In this document: positions 1-11,743 of the stretch, piece by piece
Position numbering within the stretch: the first letter of the stretch is position 1
Layout of the letters: the number at the start of each line of letters is the position of its first letter
Source: Isoetes taiwanensis
Lineage: Eukaryota > Streptophyta > Lycopodiopsida > Isoetales > Isoetaceae
Assembly: GCA_021234155.1 (NCBI GenBank)
Contig: JAJEKV010000036.1
Coordinates: forward strand, 9,377,426 to 9,441,425
DNA length: 64,000 bases
Reading direction: 5' to 3'
Notes under the pieces: generated by a model
What the model was told of the DNA's origin: nothing
Database searches by the model: none
The model's input: the letters and a program-made list of their open reading frames with translations, nothing else
Program-made: the position numbers and the translations under genes

Positions 1-527
1 TTGCATTGGGAACCAAAGTCCTCTTTTGGACTGGCATTGTTCTTAGCACATTTGCAGTAACTGTTCTGGGTTATGCAGTTGCCAAGTAAGCTGTTTTCTG
101 TAGTTTAATATCTTGCAAATTAAAACAATCAAGTAGTACTTTCTTGCAAGACTTAAGGAATTATCAATTATCCATGCTTTTTTGGGCTTGATGCTTGGCA
201 TGGAATATTAACAGGTGTTTGATATGCTTATATCTCTTTAGGAATTGGCGGAGATGGAAAGAATGGAGGCAGCAGCAACTAAGACAGGAAGCAGCAGCCA
301 GGCAAGAGCAGCTGTTGGCAGAAGAAATACAAGAAGAGACTGGAGATGTTCCTGATGGAGAATTATGTGTTGTTTGCCTGTTACGTAGAAGGCGGGCAGC
401 CTTTGTTTCTTGTGGCCATCGGGTCTGCTGTCTACGTTGTGCTCATAGGGTGGAACAAGATGCAAACCCTAGATGTCCAGTGTGTAGACAGACTGTCGCA
501 GGTGTTATCCGTATATTTGATGCTTAA
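1..527 (+). CDS. SP1/MUL1-type RING E3 ubiquitin ligase, last two exons (5' truncated by window edge)
   Basis: Two exons are visible. The first (3-85 in frame, continuing from before the window) encodes a hydrophobic segment (VLFWTGIVLSTFAVTVLGYAV) ending in a GTAAG donor. The intron is 86-241. The second exon (242-527) starts after CTCTTTAG and restores the frame as Lys-Asn-Trp-Arg-Arg-Trp-Lys. A Gln/Glu/Arg-rich helix follows, then a C-terminal RING of the CVVC...CGH..C..C...CPVC type, ending VIRIFDA and TAA at 525-527. A transmembrane helix, basic linker and RING at the extreme C-terminus are the layout of SP1/SPL (plant) and MUL1 (animal) ligases, which sit in the chloroplast, peroxisome or mitochondrial outer membrane and ubiquitinate membrane proteins. 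Assignment to SP1 itself rather than a paralogue cannot be settled from this fragment. An internal ATG at 195 lies in the intron and is not the start. Confidence 0.9.
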
Positions 528-1180
528 CCCAATATCTCTTGATGGATGGGATCTTTATGTGCATTTCATATGGTGTGCCCTACTGCTTCATCAGAATTTC
601 AAAGTAATGCAAGCCCGGACTGATTTACACTTGAAATATATGGTAAGTGGCTATGACTATATCTGCATTTAGTTTTTATTCTTTACTTGATAATTGGCAT
701 AAGCTTTTCATGTCAATAGCCTTCAATAGCCTCAATAGTGCATTGTATTATGTATGCCATGATACACTTGAAAACTAGATGCACACATGGGGCGTATCAT
801 GTACATTATCCCGAAAGCATTTGCATAGCATGCTTTTCAACCTATACAACGAGCGTGGAATACTCCTACAACTGTAGGGCAGGAGCAGGAGCAGGAGCTA
901 AGAAAGTTCAAATCATCAGACCAAAGATTCACTGACAATGTCTAATGCTCCAATGTCATGACCATGCATCAATGCGCCTGTCACACTAACTTTTGAGCGT
1001 TCTCTTCTCTACACATGGCTAGCTTTGTCAGTCATGGCACCATGGTTTCATTCGTAGACGCTAGGAGAGAGAATCTCTATGGAAGTAGACATATGTTCAA
1101 TTTTTTCAAATCACATGTTCGATATTATGTTAGAAAAAAGAAAGTGTGTTGGTATTGCAAGCAATTGTGAAAATCTTTAG
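528..1180. other. 3' flank of the RING gene, no further gene recognised
   Basis: AT-rich sequence after the stop codon, presumably 3' UTR followed by intergenic DNA. A short (AGGAGC)n microsatellite lies near 880-897. The open frames here are short and unrelated to known families. I see no RNA gene. Confidence 0.5.
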
Positions 1181-1195
1181 CGCCCTCATAGCCAT

Positions 1196-1278
1196 AGCCA
1201 TTCTCGAAGCTTAGCCATAGCCGGATCTGTCAAAGCCGGATCTGTCAAAGCCATAAGCCATAGTCGGATCTGTCAAAG
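1196..1278. repeat. Short tandem repeat built on GCCGGATCTGTCAAA
   Basis: GCCATAGCC and GCCGGATCTGTCAAA are repeated back to back about four times with slight variation. A similar AGCCATAGCCGGA-rich stretch lies far to the right at about 59250-59400, so this is probably a dispersed low-complexity family. Confidence 0.6.
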
Positions 1279-1336
1279 ATTACTCTAGAACAGAACCAAA
1301 AGCAGAAGCAACGGAATAATGAAAGTATATGTGAAG

Positions 1337-1822
1337 CACACAGCCGGATATGAAGAAACCAAGTGGAAAAAGGGCTAAAAGCCTCTGCTATAAGCTCTAC
1401 ATAAGCGCTTTCGGCAAATCTACGCCGAACTAATGAAGAAACCACTGATCTTAGAACAGAGAAGAACAGAGAAGGGGGAACAGAGAAGCAGGAACGAAAT
1501 TTAGCCCTACTGTGGTCCACGTGCAGTAACCCACGGGCAAGAGAGGGTTTCCGGCGGGAAACCGGCAGCGGCGCCAAGCACACAACCGGATATGAAGAAA
1601 CCAAGTGGAAAAAGGGCTAAAAGCCTATGCTATAAGCTCTACAGAAGCGCTTTCGGCAAATGTACGAAGAACTAATGAAGAAACCAATGATCTTAGAACA
1701 GAGAAGAACAGAGAAGGGGGAACAGAGAAGCAGGAACGAAATTTAGCCCTACTGTGGTCCACGTGCGGTAACCCACAGGCAGGAGAGGGTTTCCGGGGGG
1801 AAACCGGCAGCCGGTTTCCCGC
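1337..1822. repeat. 242-bp tandem duplication (two copies)
   Basis: Copy 1 runs from about 1337 to 1578 and copy 2 from about 1579 to 1822. CCGGATATGAAGAAACC starts at 1344 and again at 1586, giving a 242-bp period, and the copies differ at scattered positions. Open frames on both strands here are by-products of the repeat. Copy 2 ends in a GC-rich palindrome (GGTTTCC...GGAAACC and its complement, near 1787-1826) that could form a hairpin. No coding similarity is recognised. Confidence 0.75.
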
Positions 1823-1829
1823 CGAAAAC

Positions 1830-3440
1830 CCTCTCATGCCCCTGGGTTCCCTAGCATGTAACCTATAGGACTCTAAAATTTCTTAAGATTTCAGGGCCTT
1901 TTGTTTCCAGGTAATTTTAGGGCCTAGGTTTCTGGTGGTGCCGCCAGGGTATTTCTTAGGGACAAATTTTTGGGTCCCTCTACTTCGTCTCTTTCTGGCT
2001 ATGCTATGGTGGCAAAGATCGTTTCGGCTCTGTTGTGGCTATGTTTTCGGCTCTAACATGCTATGGCGACGAAGATCTGTTCTGGCTCTATTTCCGGCTA
2101 TGCTATGGCAACTAAGATCGTACCTGGCCATGCGGATTTCTAACTGTTGCCGAGTCCAGCTCTGTTTCTATCTATTCCGAAAGCTATGCTCCATGCCGCA
2201 GAAGATTATTTTTCTTGAATGCTCTACAAGAGAGCAACTCATATTTTCTTGCCTTTTCTGGGCTTGATCCTGTAAGGTTTTTAGTTTGGGTTCACAGAGA
2301 TGTTAAATTTTATGCTGACTATGTTGAATATCAGATGTAGTTTTGGATCAATCGCTTTTCCCATCTCTTTATCCTTCCTTCCTTCCCATCTTTGCTTCTC
2401 TCTATTCCTGCAAAGCAACATCGGAAGGAATTTTTCGCAGTGCTATAGAGGTTCACGGGTTAGTGAAATTTTGGGTCTAGTAGGTTACGGAGGGAAACTC
2501 CAGTCGTAGGGGGTTTCTGGGGAAGACTGGCTTTGCAGCTGCCGCCGTTGTCGGCGGCGCTGCCAAGGCTAGTTCACCCCAAAAACCCCTTGCTCTTGGA
2601 AGTTTTCCCTTCCAGATATGTTTCGGGAATAATTTTCCAATCGCAAATATTAGCTGTGCCACTGTAACCAATATATCTAAGAATAGAAGTTTCAATTTCA
2701 CAATATATCGCCGCTATATCAATCTTTACTTAATTCGTAATGGTTTTCAAAATTTGAAGACCAATGAACTCACTTATATATTGTGGTGATTGTTCAAATT
2801 TTAAAGAATTTGACAGTTTCTGTAACAGTCTAGAACTGCATTCTTGGGTTTCCCTAACATAAACAGACCTAAACCTTGCAAAAATTTGGAAGTATTTGCC
2901 TGTCTACGATAGAACACATTGATTTCTATGTTTCCAGCTTGGTTCCTATCATTTAATATCCGTGGAAGCCGCCAAACCCTATTTTGTTCAAAAACGCTGC
3001 TTGCAGTTTAAAAATTATTTCTCTCTTATTATTATAAATTTTGGCGTAATTCTTGTGGTCATGAGTTGTTAACTATATGAAGTACAATCTCATGTTTTTT
3101 TAGAGCATTCATAAGTTATATCAACTTCAAAATCCAATAGAGAATTTCTTATACAGAATATTGAAAAAATAACATGCTAAAATGCTCACGTGAGTAATAA
3201 GTGACGCATTCTACTTATATCTACATAGAAGATTACTTTATCAACTTGAATATAGTGTAATTATGATTTAGCCATGCAATTAACTAGATTTAAAGATGAT
3301 GTACAACCACAACATTAACACATTAGAGGTTAAAAATTTGAGTTATTTTCAAAATTATAGGTTGAAAACTCAGCATTTACATAGCTAGTGATGTTTATTG
3401 ATGAATGAAAGTGAAGATCTTGAAGTTTAACTATGAGAAT
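1830..3440. other. Intergenic DNA without recognisable gene
   Basis: Between 1980 and 2130 a degenerate motif (GGCTATGCTATGG..AAGATC) recurs about four times. Around 2500-2590 there is a GC-rich block with GCCGCCGTTGTCGGCGGCG, a small hairpin. From 2700 to 3440 the DNA is AT-rich and unremarkable. The short open frames match nothing I recognise. Confidence 0.5.
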
Positions 3441-3442
3441 TA

Positions 3443-4110
3443 AAAGCTATATGACATTATGTACGAATTGGCAAGGCAACAATTGCTTCAGCAAGAGCTG
3501 TCCTCTTGGCTTTAGAGGGGCAAGATCCCACCACATGATGCAGCTGTCACTCATAGTGTGTGTCGCCAATCTAGACATGCCACAGCTGGTCCACCACGGC
3601 GACATATGTCGTCGCACCCCTAACACAGATTACAACCCATACCCCGAAGACAACAGCCAACATCTGTAGGGGCTGTCAATATTACCCCGATGGTTAAAGA
3701 ACATCAAGAACTGAGATGAAGGCGCCCCAATGTCGTGGTTCAAGGCCTATTGGAGGAAGTAGGGGAGAACCTCATGAGACGGGTCCAGAGCCTAGTCCTC
3801 TCGCATATGACATCCAATACACCCGTGCACATTATTAGGACAAGCAGACATAGTGTTCAATGCCCGGCCCCTCCACGTATTGTCACATTCACAATCGTGG
3901 ATGCATTAATACGCGGAGCTATATTTTGAAAAGGCAAACAGTTGAAGGGGACCTCATTGTATGTTGACCAGGTTTTCGCTCTAAGATAACAGGAATCCCA
4001 CAGGCAGAAGTTGGCCCACGTTAGAAACATTCGCTGCCAAGGGGGCACAACAGTTTTGATCCGAGGCAAGATGCGAATCTTTTGACCAGCGAACACTGAG
4101 GTCATAGATG
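3443..4110 (+). pseudogene. LINE ORF1 remnant (RNA-binding gag-like protein), frameshifted
   Basis: In mixed frames the sequence reads MYELARQQLLQQ, then RPNVVVQGLLEEVGENL (about 3732-3785), then RIVTFTIVDALIRGAI, WKGKQLKGTSLYVDQVF and VLIRGKMRIF (about 3870-4085). This succession, an 'R.NVV..G.pE..GE' block and then an 'R..VTF....r......rk...y...D' block, is the C-terminal half of plant and animal L1-like ORF1 proteins, which coat the LINE RNA. Stops and frameshifts break it. An Ala/Pro-rich tail follows before ORF2. The 5' limit is uncertain. Similarity is judged by pattern only. Confidence 0.6.
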
Positions 4111-4315
4111 CGTTGCATCACGTTGCTGCAACCCCTTGGGGTCCCACTGCCAAAGCTGCTGCAAATGCTACAGGCATTGCTATTGCTGCAACTCCAGCTT
4201 CTCAGCCAGCTCCCATCGCTCCTTCTGCTCCTGCTGCTTCACCTGCTTCAGTTCATGCATCACATATTGCCCCTTGCAGCCACTACGACTCCAGGCGCAT
4301 TTGCATCTACATGTA

Positions 4316-4499
4316 CCACTCACAAATAGGAATTGTGCCTACGCATTGTCTCCTGGAATTGCCGAGCTTCCCCTGGCAAAAAGGAGATAATTTCAACCCT
4401 ATTGCTACTGATATGGATTTTATCTTCCTTGTGGAGACATGAGAATGTGCAGGACACATGTTATCAGATTTTCAAGGCTATCAGCATTACTCAATATTC
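4316..4499 (+). pseudogene. LINE ORF2 APE endonuclease, N-terminal piece
   Basis: RIVSWNCR followed (after a +1 shift) by FPWQKGDNFNPIATDMDFIFLVET is the start of an AP-endonuclease-like domain of an L1-type ORF2, which nicks target DNA for target-primed reverse transcription. The reading is interrupted at 4499 by the Copia element and resumes at 53427/53432 with the matching downstream endonuclease. The pentamer TATTC at 4495-4499 is the target duplication of that insertion. Confidence 0.72.
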
Positions 4500-4951
4500 T
4501 GTTAGGATTTGAAGATGATGTATTCAATAAACTGATACACAATACACTGACAACAAGATCAATCAGGCGCTCAAATAATCTCCTGCTTCTATATCTCGAC
4601 CTGCAAGTCTCTCCCCTCTTTGCATCACCCCACATTTATGTCCATATTTCCTTTCCAATCTGGGTGCATCCACTTGTCATATTGTGCATCTCCCTTCATA
4701 TGGAAAGTTCTCCAACTTGCCTAAAAATCCGGAGTAGATAGACTTGCTCTCCTAAAATTTCGGCCCTAGTTGACTTTGACTTTGACTGGTCAACGCAAAC
4801 CCTAAGTGGCGGGCAGGGGGTGTCTGTGTGTTTCTAGCGAGCCCAGCAACACCTGGGTAGGGGGTGCCCGCCACTTTTGACTTTGACTTTGACTTTGACC
4901 TACTGCCACTGCTTCTCATAGGTCTCCCAAATAACATGACACCATTTAACA
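4500..4951 (-). repeat. Copia 3' LTR (left)
   Basis: TG...CA ends with TGTTA/TAACA terminal inversion; the partner is at 52975-53426. It contains a 69-bp fold-back block (4806-4874) and (TTTGAC)n at 4877-4900. The purine-rich tract GAAGGGAAAG (minus strand, 4952-4961) next to it is the plus-strand primer site. Confidence 0.95.
4806..4874. repeat. 69-bp fold-back block inside the Copia LTR
   Basis: Starts GTGGCGGGCAGGGGGT and ends GGGGGTGCCCGCCAC, so the two ends pair into a GC-rich stem. The same 69-bp block, also preceded by AAACCCTAA, occurs in the gypsy leader (48662-48730, opposite strand) and in the other Copia LTR (53281-53349). Confidence 0.8.
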
Positions 4952-4964
4952 CTTTCCCTTCATG

Positions 4965-6732
4965 TTATTTTTCCTTGCAACTGATCATATGTCTCAGTCT
5001 ACTAAATTTTAACTCTGTCAAAGCCTTTGTCAAAATATCTGCCAACTGCATTTCAGTTTGAACATATTGCAGTTCAATGATTCTTTTCTTCACTAGATCC
5101 CTTATGAAATGCATCTCCAGCTCGATATGCTTGGTCCTTTCATGTTGTATTGGATTTTTCGTCATTCCTATGCAACTGAGACTGTCAGAAAACAATTTCA
5201 AAGGTTTTCTTTGCTCTATACCTATTTCTTGTAGCAACCTTTCACTCCATACTATTTCCTTAGCAGCAAGGGTTGCAGCTGCATATTCTGCTTCTGCAGA
5301 CGACAGTGCTATTGCCTTTTGCTTCCTGCATTTCCATGAAATGGGCCCTCCTCCTAGCATGCAAATAATTCCTGAAGTTGACTTTCTTTCATCAGGGTCT
5401 CCACCCCAATCTGAATCACAGTATGATAGCAACTCCATGTTATCAGAATTAAATTGTATCCCATAATCTACAGTTCCTTTCAAATATCTTAGAACCCTCT
5501 TAGCTGCCTGCCAGTGCTCTTTTCCAAAGTTATGACAGTATCTACTTAGAATATTGACTGCAAATGAAATATCGGGTCTTGTGCAGCTAGATAAATATAG
5601 TAAGCAGCCAACTAACTCTTGATATGGAATGTTTTCCATTTCTGACCTGTCATCATTCAAATTCAAGGTTAGTTTGTTACCTGGAACCATGGGAGTTTTT
5701 ACCACCTTACAATCTTCCATATTGAATCTTTTGAGCATGCCTGCAATATTTTCACCTTGTGTCAAAGTAAGAACCTGTTTGTCTCTATCTCTGAAGACTT
5801 CAATTCCTAAAAACTTTTTAACTTCGCCCAAGTCTGTCATTTTAAACCGATTCTTGAGAATGTCTTTGCATTTTTGTAGCACATCAAGATTGCTACTAAC
5901 CATCACATTGTCATCCACATATAATGCAATATAGCATACTTCATTCCCATCCTTAAATAAATAAATATTTCCATCATCCTTTAGTTTTATAAAACCTTGT
6001 TCCCTTAAATATGAGTCCATGCAAATATACCATTGTCTTGGTGACTGTCTCAGCCCATATACAGCCTTTTTAAGTTTCCACACTTTATCTTTCCCTTGCT
6101 CAAAGCCAGGAGGTTGCATCATAAAGATATCCTCTTCCAAGTCAGCATTCAAGAAAGCAGTAGAGACATCCATATGATGTACCTCAAAATTCTTTGCATT
6201 TGCTACTGCTAACAACATCCTGATACTTGTCATTTTTACTATAGGGGAAAAAGTTTCCTCATAGTCAATTCCCTTCTTCTGTGTATATCCCTGTGCTACT
6301 AATCGAGCTTTATACTTAATTGAGTGAGGTTGTACTCCTAAACTTGATTTTAAATATCCATTTACACCCCACTGCATGTCTACCTTCAGGTAAGTTTACA
6401 AGCTCATACGTCCCTGTTCTCTTAAATGCATCCAGCTCATCATTCATGGCAATTTTCCATTCTTTTGCATCACCCACACTTATAGCTTCTCTATAAGATT
6501 TTGGTACTTCAGTATCCAGCAAGGCAAGGATTTCAATAAGGTTTACACCTGCTGCTTCACTTTGTATTCTCCTACTTCTACCTGTGTTATCTCTTCCAAA
6601 CCTTTCATGATCAACATTAGCCTCTTGTTGCAAGATCTGAGCTGCAGTTCTTCTACCAGCCTTTGGCTGTGTTACCTCCTTTTCTATGGCATCCGCCACA
6701 CTATCTGAAGTGTCTTCAGCACCAACTTGTTG
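4965..6732 (-). pseudogene. Copia reverse transcriptase and RNase H (3' half of pol)
   Basis: On the minus strand, the piece starting at the gypsy insertion (6732) encodes the linker before RT, then WKIAMNDELDAFKRTGTYELV and GCKWIFK. A frameshift near 6350-6377 leads into KARLVAQGYTQKKGIDYEETFSP, the classic Copia RT entry. The catalytic YVDDNVMV box follows, then RNase H with DSDWGGD, RKSTSG, ALSSAEAEY and HIELEMHFIRD; the stop is at 4965. RT and RNase H together make the cDNA from the element RNA. All catalytic motifs are present, and the only evident lesion is the one frameshift near the start. The 5' half of pol lies beyond the nested gypsy DNA at 50540-51533. Confidence 0.93.
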
Positions 6733-6737
6733 AGAGG

Positions 6738-8304
6738 TGTGACGCTCCCTGAACATATACGACCCTCGGACGTATACATACGGGGACTTTCCCCTCCCAT
6801 GGCGACCAACTCGCCATGAGCAGGGCCCTCCGTCTATTTCGGGCCATCTATAATACGATGCCCGAAAGAGGGACACGAAGGGGTCATTCGGCCCACGCCT
6901 TCAATGGGGCTCCTACGTCGCGGAAGCGTGAATACAAGGGTTAGCACACAGCATAAATCACATATAAATAACCACCACGAAGGGTGGCATATCCATCCAA
7001 ATACCAACGGCAAAGAATATGCATCTGAACCTAAGAAAACACCCCAAACCCATGGTTCTACCCCGGTTCAGACTCCAGTGAGGATCGACTGACGGCTAGG
7101 CCTCAAGAGATCAGCAGACAGAATCTTGACGTGGCGTTGGCTGGCATAGAACATTGGCTAGGGTTGTCCACTCCATCCGCCCCTCCTGTGCACACTTTGC
7201 AGATGGGTCAATTCACGCTATGGCGTCGCTATAGCCTTCCGGAGACGCAGGCTCGAGGCATCACCCTGCTGAGCCTACTCCAGGGTTCATGAAGCCCCGG
7301 TCCGATGAGGCAGGTCAGGGAAGCGTCCCCTTCCAGAATCCGCAAGGCTCCATGGGCGAAGCTAGAGAATACGTGCGCATCGGCGACCCCCGCATCCGTG
7401 CCGACTTACTCACCCCTAAATCTACTCAAAGTGCAAGGTGCCCCATACGGGTCACACCTTCCCACCTGAGTGTCGGACCCATACCCGCCCTCTCTGACCG
7501 GCTATCGGGTCTAGCTTCATCTGAGGAGTCCCAGGAGCCTTTTATGTTAGTGCAAGACCCCACCTCCACTTCACCAGCGTGTTCCTTGTGCGGTGCTAAG
7601 CCCGTTACCATAGCATCTATGACCCGGTGGGCTCTTGTGCACAGGCCGCATTTAACGGGATAATACAGGGCTCTATCTAGGAGCATACCACAATAAATAG
7701 CCTCAGAGGTCTCTACCCCCCTTAATCCCCCATTTCCAGAGTAACCCTAGGCTAACAACCACCAATCCATCCATTACAAGCAGAACCAGAATCGAAATAT
7801 ATATAGAGAGAACCTACCTTTACAATCAAGGGTTAGTTCCTACGAGTAAACACAAAGAGAATAGATCAACAACCCAAACAGGTGCCCAACAGGGGCGCTT
7901 ATCCTAGAATTCACAACTACACTAGCCACCCACCTGTGTTTCGGCTCGACCCATTGTCATTGGGGATCCCCATCTTCTTGATCTTGGTGTTCAACTTGTG
8001 TAAGAAGGGTGGCGTCCAATTGCTCAAGGTGGCGCTCAGCTCTGGTCACAAGGGTGGCGCTCCACTGCTCCAGGTGAGTTGTGGCTGATATGGGGGTGGT
8101 GATCCACCCTATTGACCCCAATTAGCATTATCATGCTAGCCAATCGAGGGTGGCCACGTGGCGCCTTCCCAAACCATAATTAGCTTAATTATGGTTTTTA
8201 AAATATTAGTTCCTTAATTATAGGTTATTATTGTCAATTTAATTCCTTTTAAGTGAACCACCTAGGTTCCCATACCCCATGTGGCGTATGTATCCTTGGT
8301 GACG
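6738..8304 (-). repeat. Gypsy LTR copy 1 (outer left), end-truncated
   Basis: Begins TGTGACGCTCCCTGAAC like the copies at 27994 and 48927. At 8304 it lacks the last ~46 bp, the PPT and the PPT-side hairpin seen at 13305-13390, and jumps straight to TTAGATAGAAAT. It has no reading frame of note; the open frames in the LTRs are not conserved as genes. Confidence 0.9.
7796..7806 (-). promoter_or_regulatory. Possible TATA box in gypsy LTR
   Basis: CTATATATATTTCG on the minus strand, the strand from which the element is expressed. The same string is present at the matching place in the other LTR copies. Position and motif fit an LTR promoter; there is no direct evidence for the start site. Confidence 0.4.
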
Positions 8305-9734
8305 TTAGATAGAAATATAATAAATGACAAGAAGGAAATTCCTTATTTCAGAAGATAATGTATTAAAACTTCAAAGTTTAAAACAGTTCAAGCACCGTGG
8401 TGCAGTTCACATGATTATCATAAGCAACAAGTTCAAGGACCGAAGTCCAATATCGAAAAGCAGCGTAACACTAAAGAACTATGTGTAAACACCATGAAAA
8501 CGGAGAAAGTCGGGTCATCAGCAACCCCCTATACATGGGCAGGTCACGTACTGCTCACTGGCCTGCACATGTCAATATATCAGTTTTCATAGATAAAAAT
8601 AATTAGGTTGTGGTTGAAGGGTCCACCCCCTAGAAGAAATGAAAGAAAATTTATCTACAAGGAACCTATTATGCCTATGGTTCGCAATTCATTGCGGCGT
8701 AAGGAAGTTCATGCTTTACGAGCAGTTCGTGGTCGTGCCCACATTGACAGTACACCACGTCCTAAGGAACACGAAGGTGATCCCATCATCGGTAACTGTT
8801 GTTAACTACGATGCATCTACCCCTCTACTGATTCTCGGCGAATCAAGTCTTCAAGCTTACCGCCGGGAGCGGGGTTGATAGCATCGTTGATAGTGCGGCC
8901 TTGAGATTCGCGCATGAAATCCGGGTAGTGCTTCTCAAGATCTGTTTGCATCACCCACGTAGCATCCTCCACTGGCAAGTGTTTCCACTTGACCAAGTAT
9001 TGTAGCATTTGAGTCCTCCTGGTCTGTTTATAAGCTCGATCAAGAAGAGCTTCAGGTACTATCTCTAGCTGCTCCTCTGTCATTTCCAGGAGGGTTGGGG
9101 TTTCCAAAACCTCCTCTGGATCAGGGGTGTGCTGCTTTAGAAGACTCACATGAAAAACCTTGTGGATCTTTAAGCGGGGTGGCAAGTCCAGACGATATGC
9201 TTGCTCCCCAATACGTTCAGTGATTTTGAACGGCCCAGCCCATCTGGGTGCCAACTTCTTGCAATTACCAATCTTAAGCTTGGCTTGTTTTACCTTAATC
9301 TTAAGCCAAACCGATTAAGCCCACACGGAAGACTTCGTGAGGTCCATGTGGCTTATCTCGCTACACTCTTTTGACGCATTGCGTGCAGTAGCAAGTAACC
9401 ACCACGTGCCGTCGACCAAAGCTTGCATCTCCAAGAGGAGTTGTTGAGAAACCTCCACTTTCGACCGCGGGGGTTGTGCCATGTGTCGGGGAGTAAAACA
9501 TTGATAACCATAATTTATCATGAAAGGAGACGATACGGAAGACTCTGTTTCATCTTTGTTATAGGCAAACTCTACTAGATAAATATAGTCACCCATTGGG
9601 ATTGCTTACTCCACACATAACCCGTAGCATATCCTCTATGATACGGTTGATACGCTTCTGTCGACCATCAATACGAGGGGATGATATGCGGTACTCATAG
9701 CAAGCTTGGTCTGGATGGTGGTGAAGAAATCCTT
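8305..9734 (-). pseudogene. Gypsy 3' UTR plus decayed integrase/chromodomain fragment
   Basis: 8305-8816 matches the 3' UTR at 13391-13908. From 8817 to about 9254 the minus strand encodes the integrase C-terminus (APRWAGPFKITERIG) and the chromodomain. Further 5', frames are broken (about 9300-9730) although YLVEFAYN and SPFMINYGYQC remain. At 9731-9735 the sequence flips into an inverted copy of the 3' UTR through a short shared CCTT(G). Confidence 0.85.
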
Positions 9735-10136
9735 GTAGATAAATTTTCTTTCATTTCTTCTAGGGGGTGGACCCTTCAACCACAACCTAATTATTTTTAT
9801 CTATGAAAACTGATATATTGACATGTATGCGGGCCAGGATGAAGCGATGCGTGACCTGCCCATGTATAGGGGGTTGCTGATGACCCGACTTTCTCCGTTT
9901 TCATGGTGTTTACACATAGTTCTTTAGTGTTACGCTGCTTTTCGATATTAGACTTCGGTCCTTGAACTTGTTGCTTATGATAATCATGTGAACTGCACCA
10001 CGGTGCTTGAACTGTTTTAAACTTTGAAGTTTTAATACATTATCTTCTGAAATAAGGAATTTCCTTCTTGTCATTTATTATATTTCTATCTAACCTCAAT
10101 CTTTGAGGGGGCGACATTGTTTCTAGGAGGGGAGAA
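9735..10136 (+). repeat. Inverted copy of gypsy 3' UTR and PPT
   Basis: Reverse complement of about 8330-8680 and 13351-13755. It ends with the purine tract CTAGGAGGGGAGAA (10123-10136) directly before an LTR in plus orientation. It is one arm of a palindrome. Confidence 0.85.
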
Positions 10137-11734
10137 TGTGGCGTTCCAAGTATTTATACGGTATAAGTATAAATATGTCGACACGTCACCAAGGATATCG
10201 CCACATGGGGTATGGGAACCTAGGTGGTTCACTTAAAAGGAATTAAATTAGCTATGCTAATTTAATTATTGACAATAATAACCTATAATTAAGGAACTAA
10301 TATTTTAAAAAACCATAATTAAGCTAATTATGGTTTGGGGAAAAGCCAACCGTGGCCACCCTCGATTGGCTAGCATGATAATGCTAATTGGGGTCAATAG
10401 GGTGGATCACCACCCCCATATCAGCCACAACTCACACAGGCGTGGAGCACCACCCTTGTGACGGTGGCGCCACCTTGAGCAATTGGGCGCCACCCTTCTT
10501 ACACAAGTTGAACACCAAGATCAAGAAGATGGAGATCCCCAATGACAATGGGTGAGGCGAAACACTGGTGGGTGGCTAGTGTAGTTGTGAATTCTAGGAT
10601 AAAGCCCCTGTTGGGCTGTTTTTTTGGGTTGTTGATCTATTCTCTTTGTGTTTACTCGTAGGAACTAACCCTTGATTGTAAAGGTAGGTTCTCTCTATAT
10701 ATATTTAGATTACGGTTGCTTGTAATGGATGGATTGGTGGTTGTTAGCCTAGGGTTACTCTGGGAAATGGGGGATTAAGGGGGTAGAGACCTCTGAGGCT
10801 ATTTATTGTGGTATGCTCCTAGATAGAGCCCTGTATTATCCGTTAAATGCGGCTGTGCACAAAGCCCACGGTCATAGATGCTATGGTACTGGCTTAGCAC
10901 CAGACAAAGGAACACAGGTGGTGAAGTGGAGGTGGGGTCTTGCACGAACATAAAAGGCTCACAGGACTCTGTAGCGAGCTAGGCGATGGCCGGTCCGTAG
11001 GGGCGGGTATGGGTCTGACACTCCACAGGTGGGAAGGTGTGACCGTATGGGGCACCTTGCACTTTGGTAGATTTAGGGTGAGTAAGTCGAGATGCGGATC
11101 GCGGGGGAATTGTGATGCGGCCGTATTCTCTAGCTCGCCCATGGAGCCCATGATTACGGAAGGGGCGCTTCCGACCTGCCTCATCGGACCCGGGCTTCAT
11201 GAACCACAGGTAGGCTCAGCAAGGTGATGCCTCGAGCTGCGTCTCCGGGAAGGCTATAAAACGCCATAAGCGTGAATTGACCCATCTGCAAAAAGTGCCT
11301 GCAAAGGAGCGGGCGGATGGAGTGGACAACCCTAGCCAATGTTCTATACCCGATAGCGCCATGTCAAGATTAAATCTGCGATCTCTTGAGGCCTAGCCGT
11401 CGGTCGATCCTCCTAATCAAAGTCAGGCAGGGGTAGAACCATGGGTTTGGGGTGTTTTCTTAGGTTGAATCGTATTCTTTGCGTTGGTATTTGGATGGAT
11501 ATGCCACCCTTCGTGGTGGTTATTTATATGTGATTTATCTTTGTGTGCTAACCCTTGTATTCACGCTTCAGCGGCGTAGGAGCCCATTGGCGTGGGCGAA
11601 TGACCCCTTGGTGTCCTTCTTTGGAGGGCATCGTATTATAGATGGCCGAAATAGGCGGAGGCCCCACTCATGGCGAGTTGAGTGCGCCATGGGAGGAAAG
11701 AGTATATGTATCGTCCCAGGGGTGGTATATGTTC
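10137..11734 (+). repeat. Gypsy LTR copy 2, inverted
   Basis: Starts TGTGGCGTTCCAAG (G for A in the usual TGTGACG) and runs to GTATATGTTC, missing the last few bases. It faces copy 3 head to head across about 9 bp (11735-11743), so 9735-13755 forms a palindrome with arms of about 2 kb. Confidence 0.88.
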
Positions 11735-11743
11735 TTCACCGGC

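Noticed and set aside
4108-4329. Leucine- or alanine-rich protein frames
   Set aside because: Low-complexity CTGCTG/GCTGCT stretch of the LINE ORF1-ORF2 spacer read in several frames.
7882-8088. LTR-encoded small protein (MPNRGAYPRIHNYT...)
   Set aside because: It lies inside the gypsy LTR on the antisense strand, occurs wherever the LTR is least altered, is broken in other copies, and resembles nothing known.
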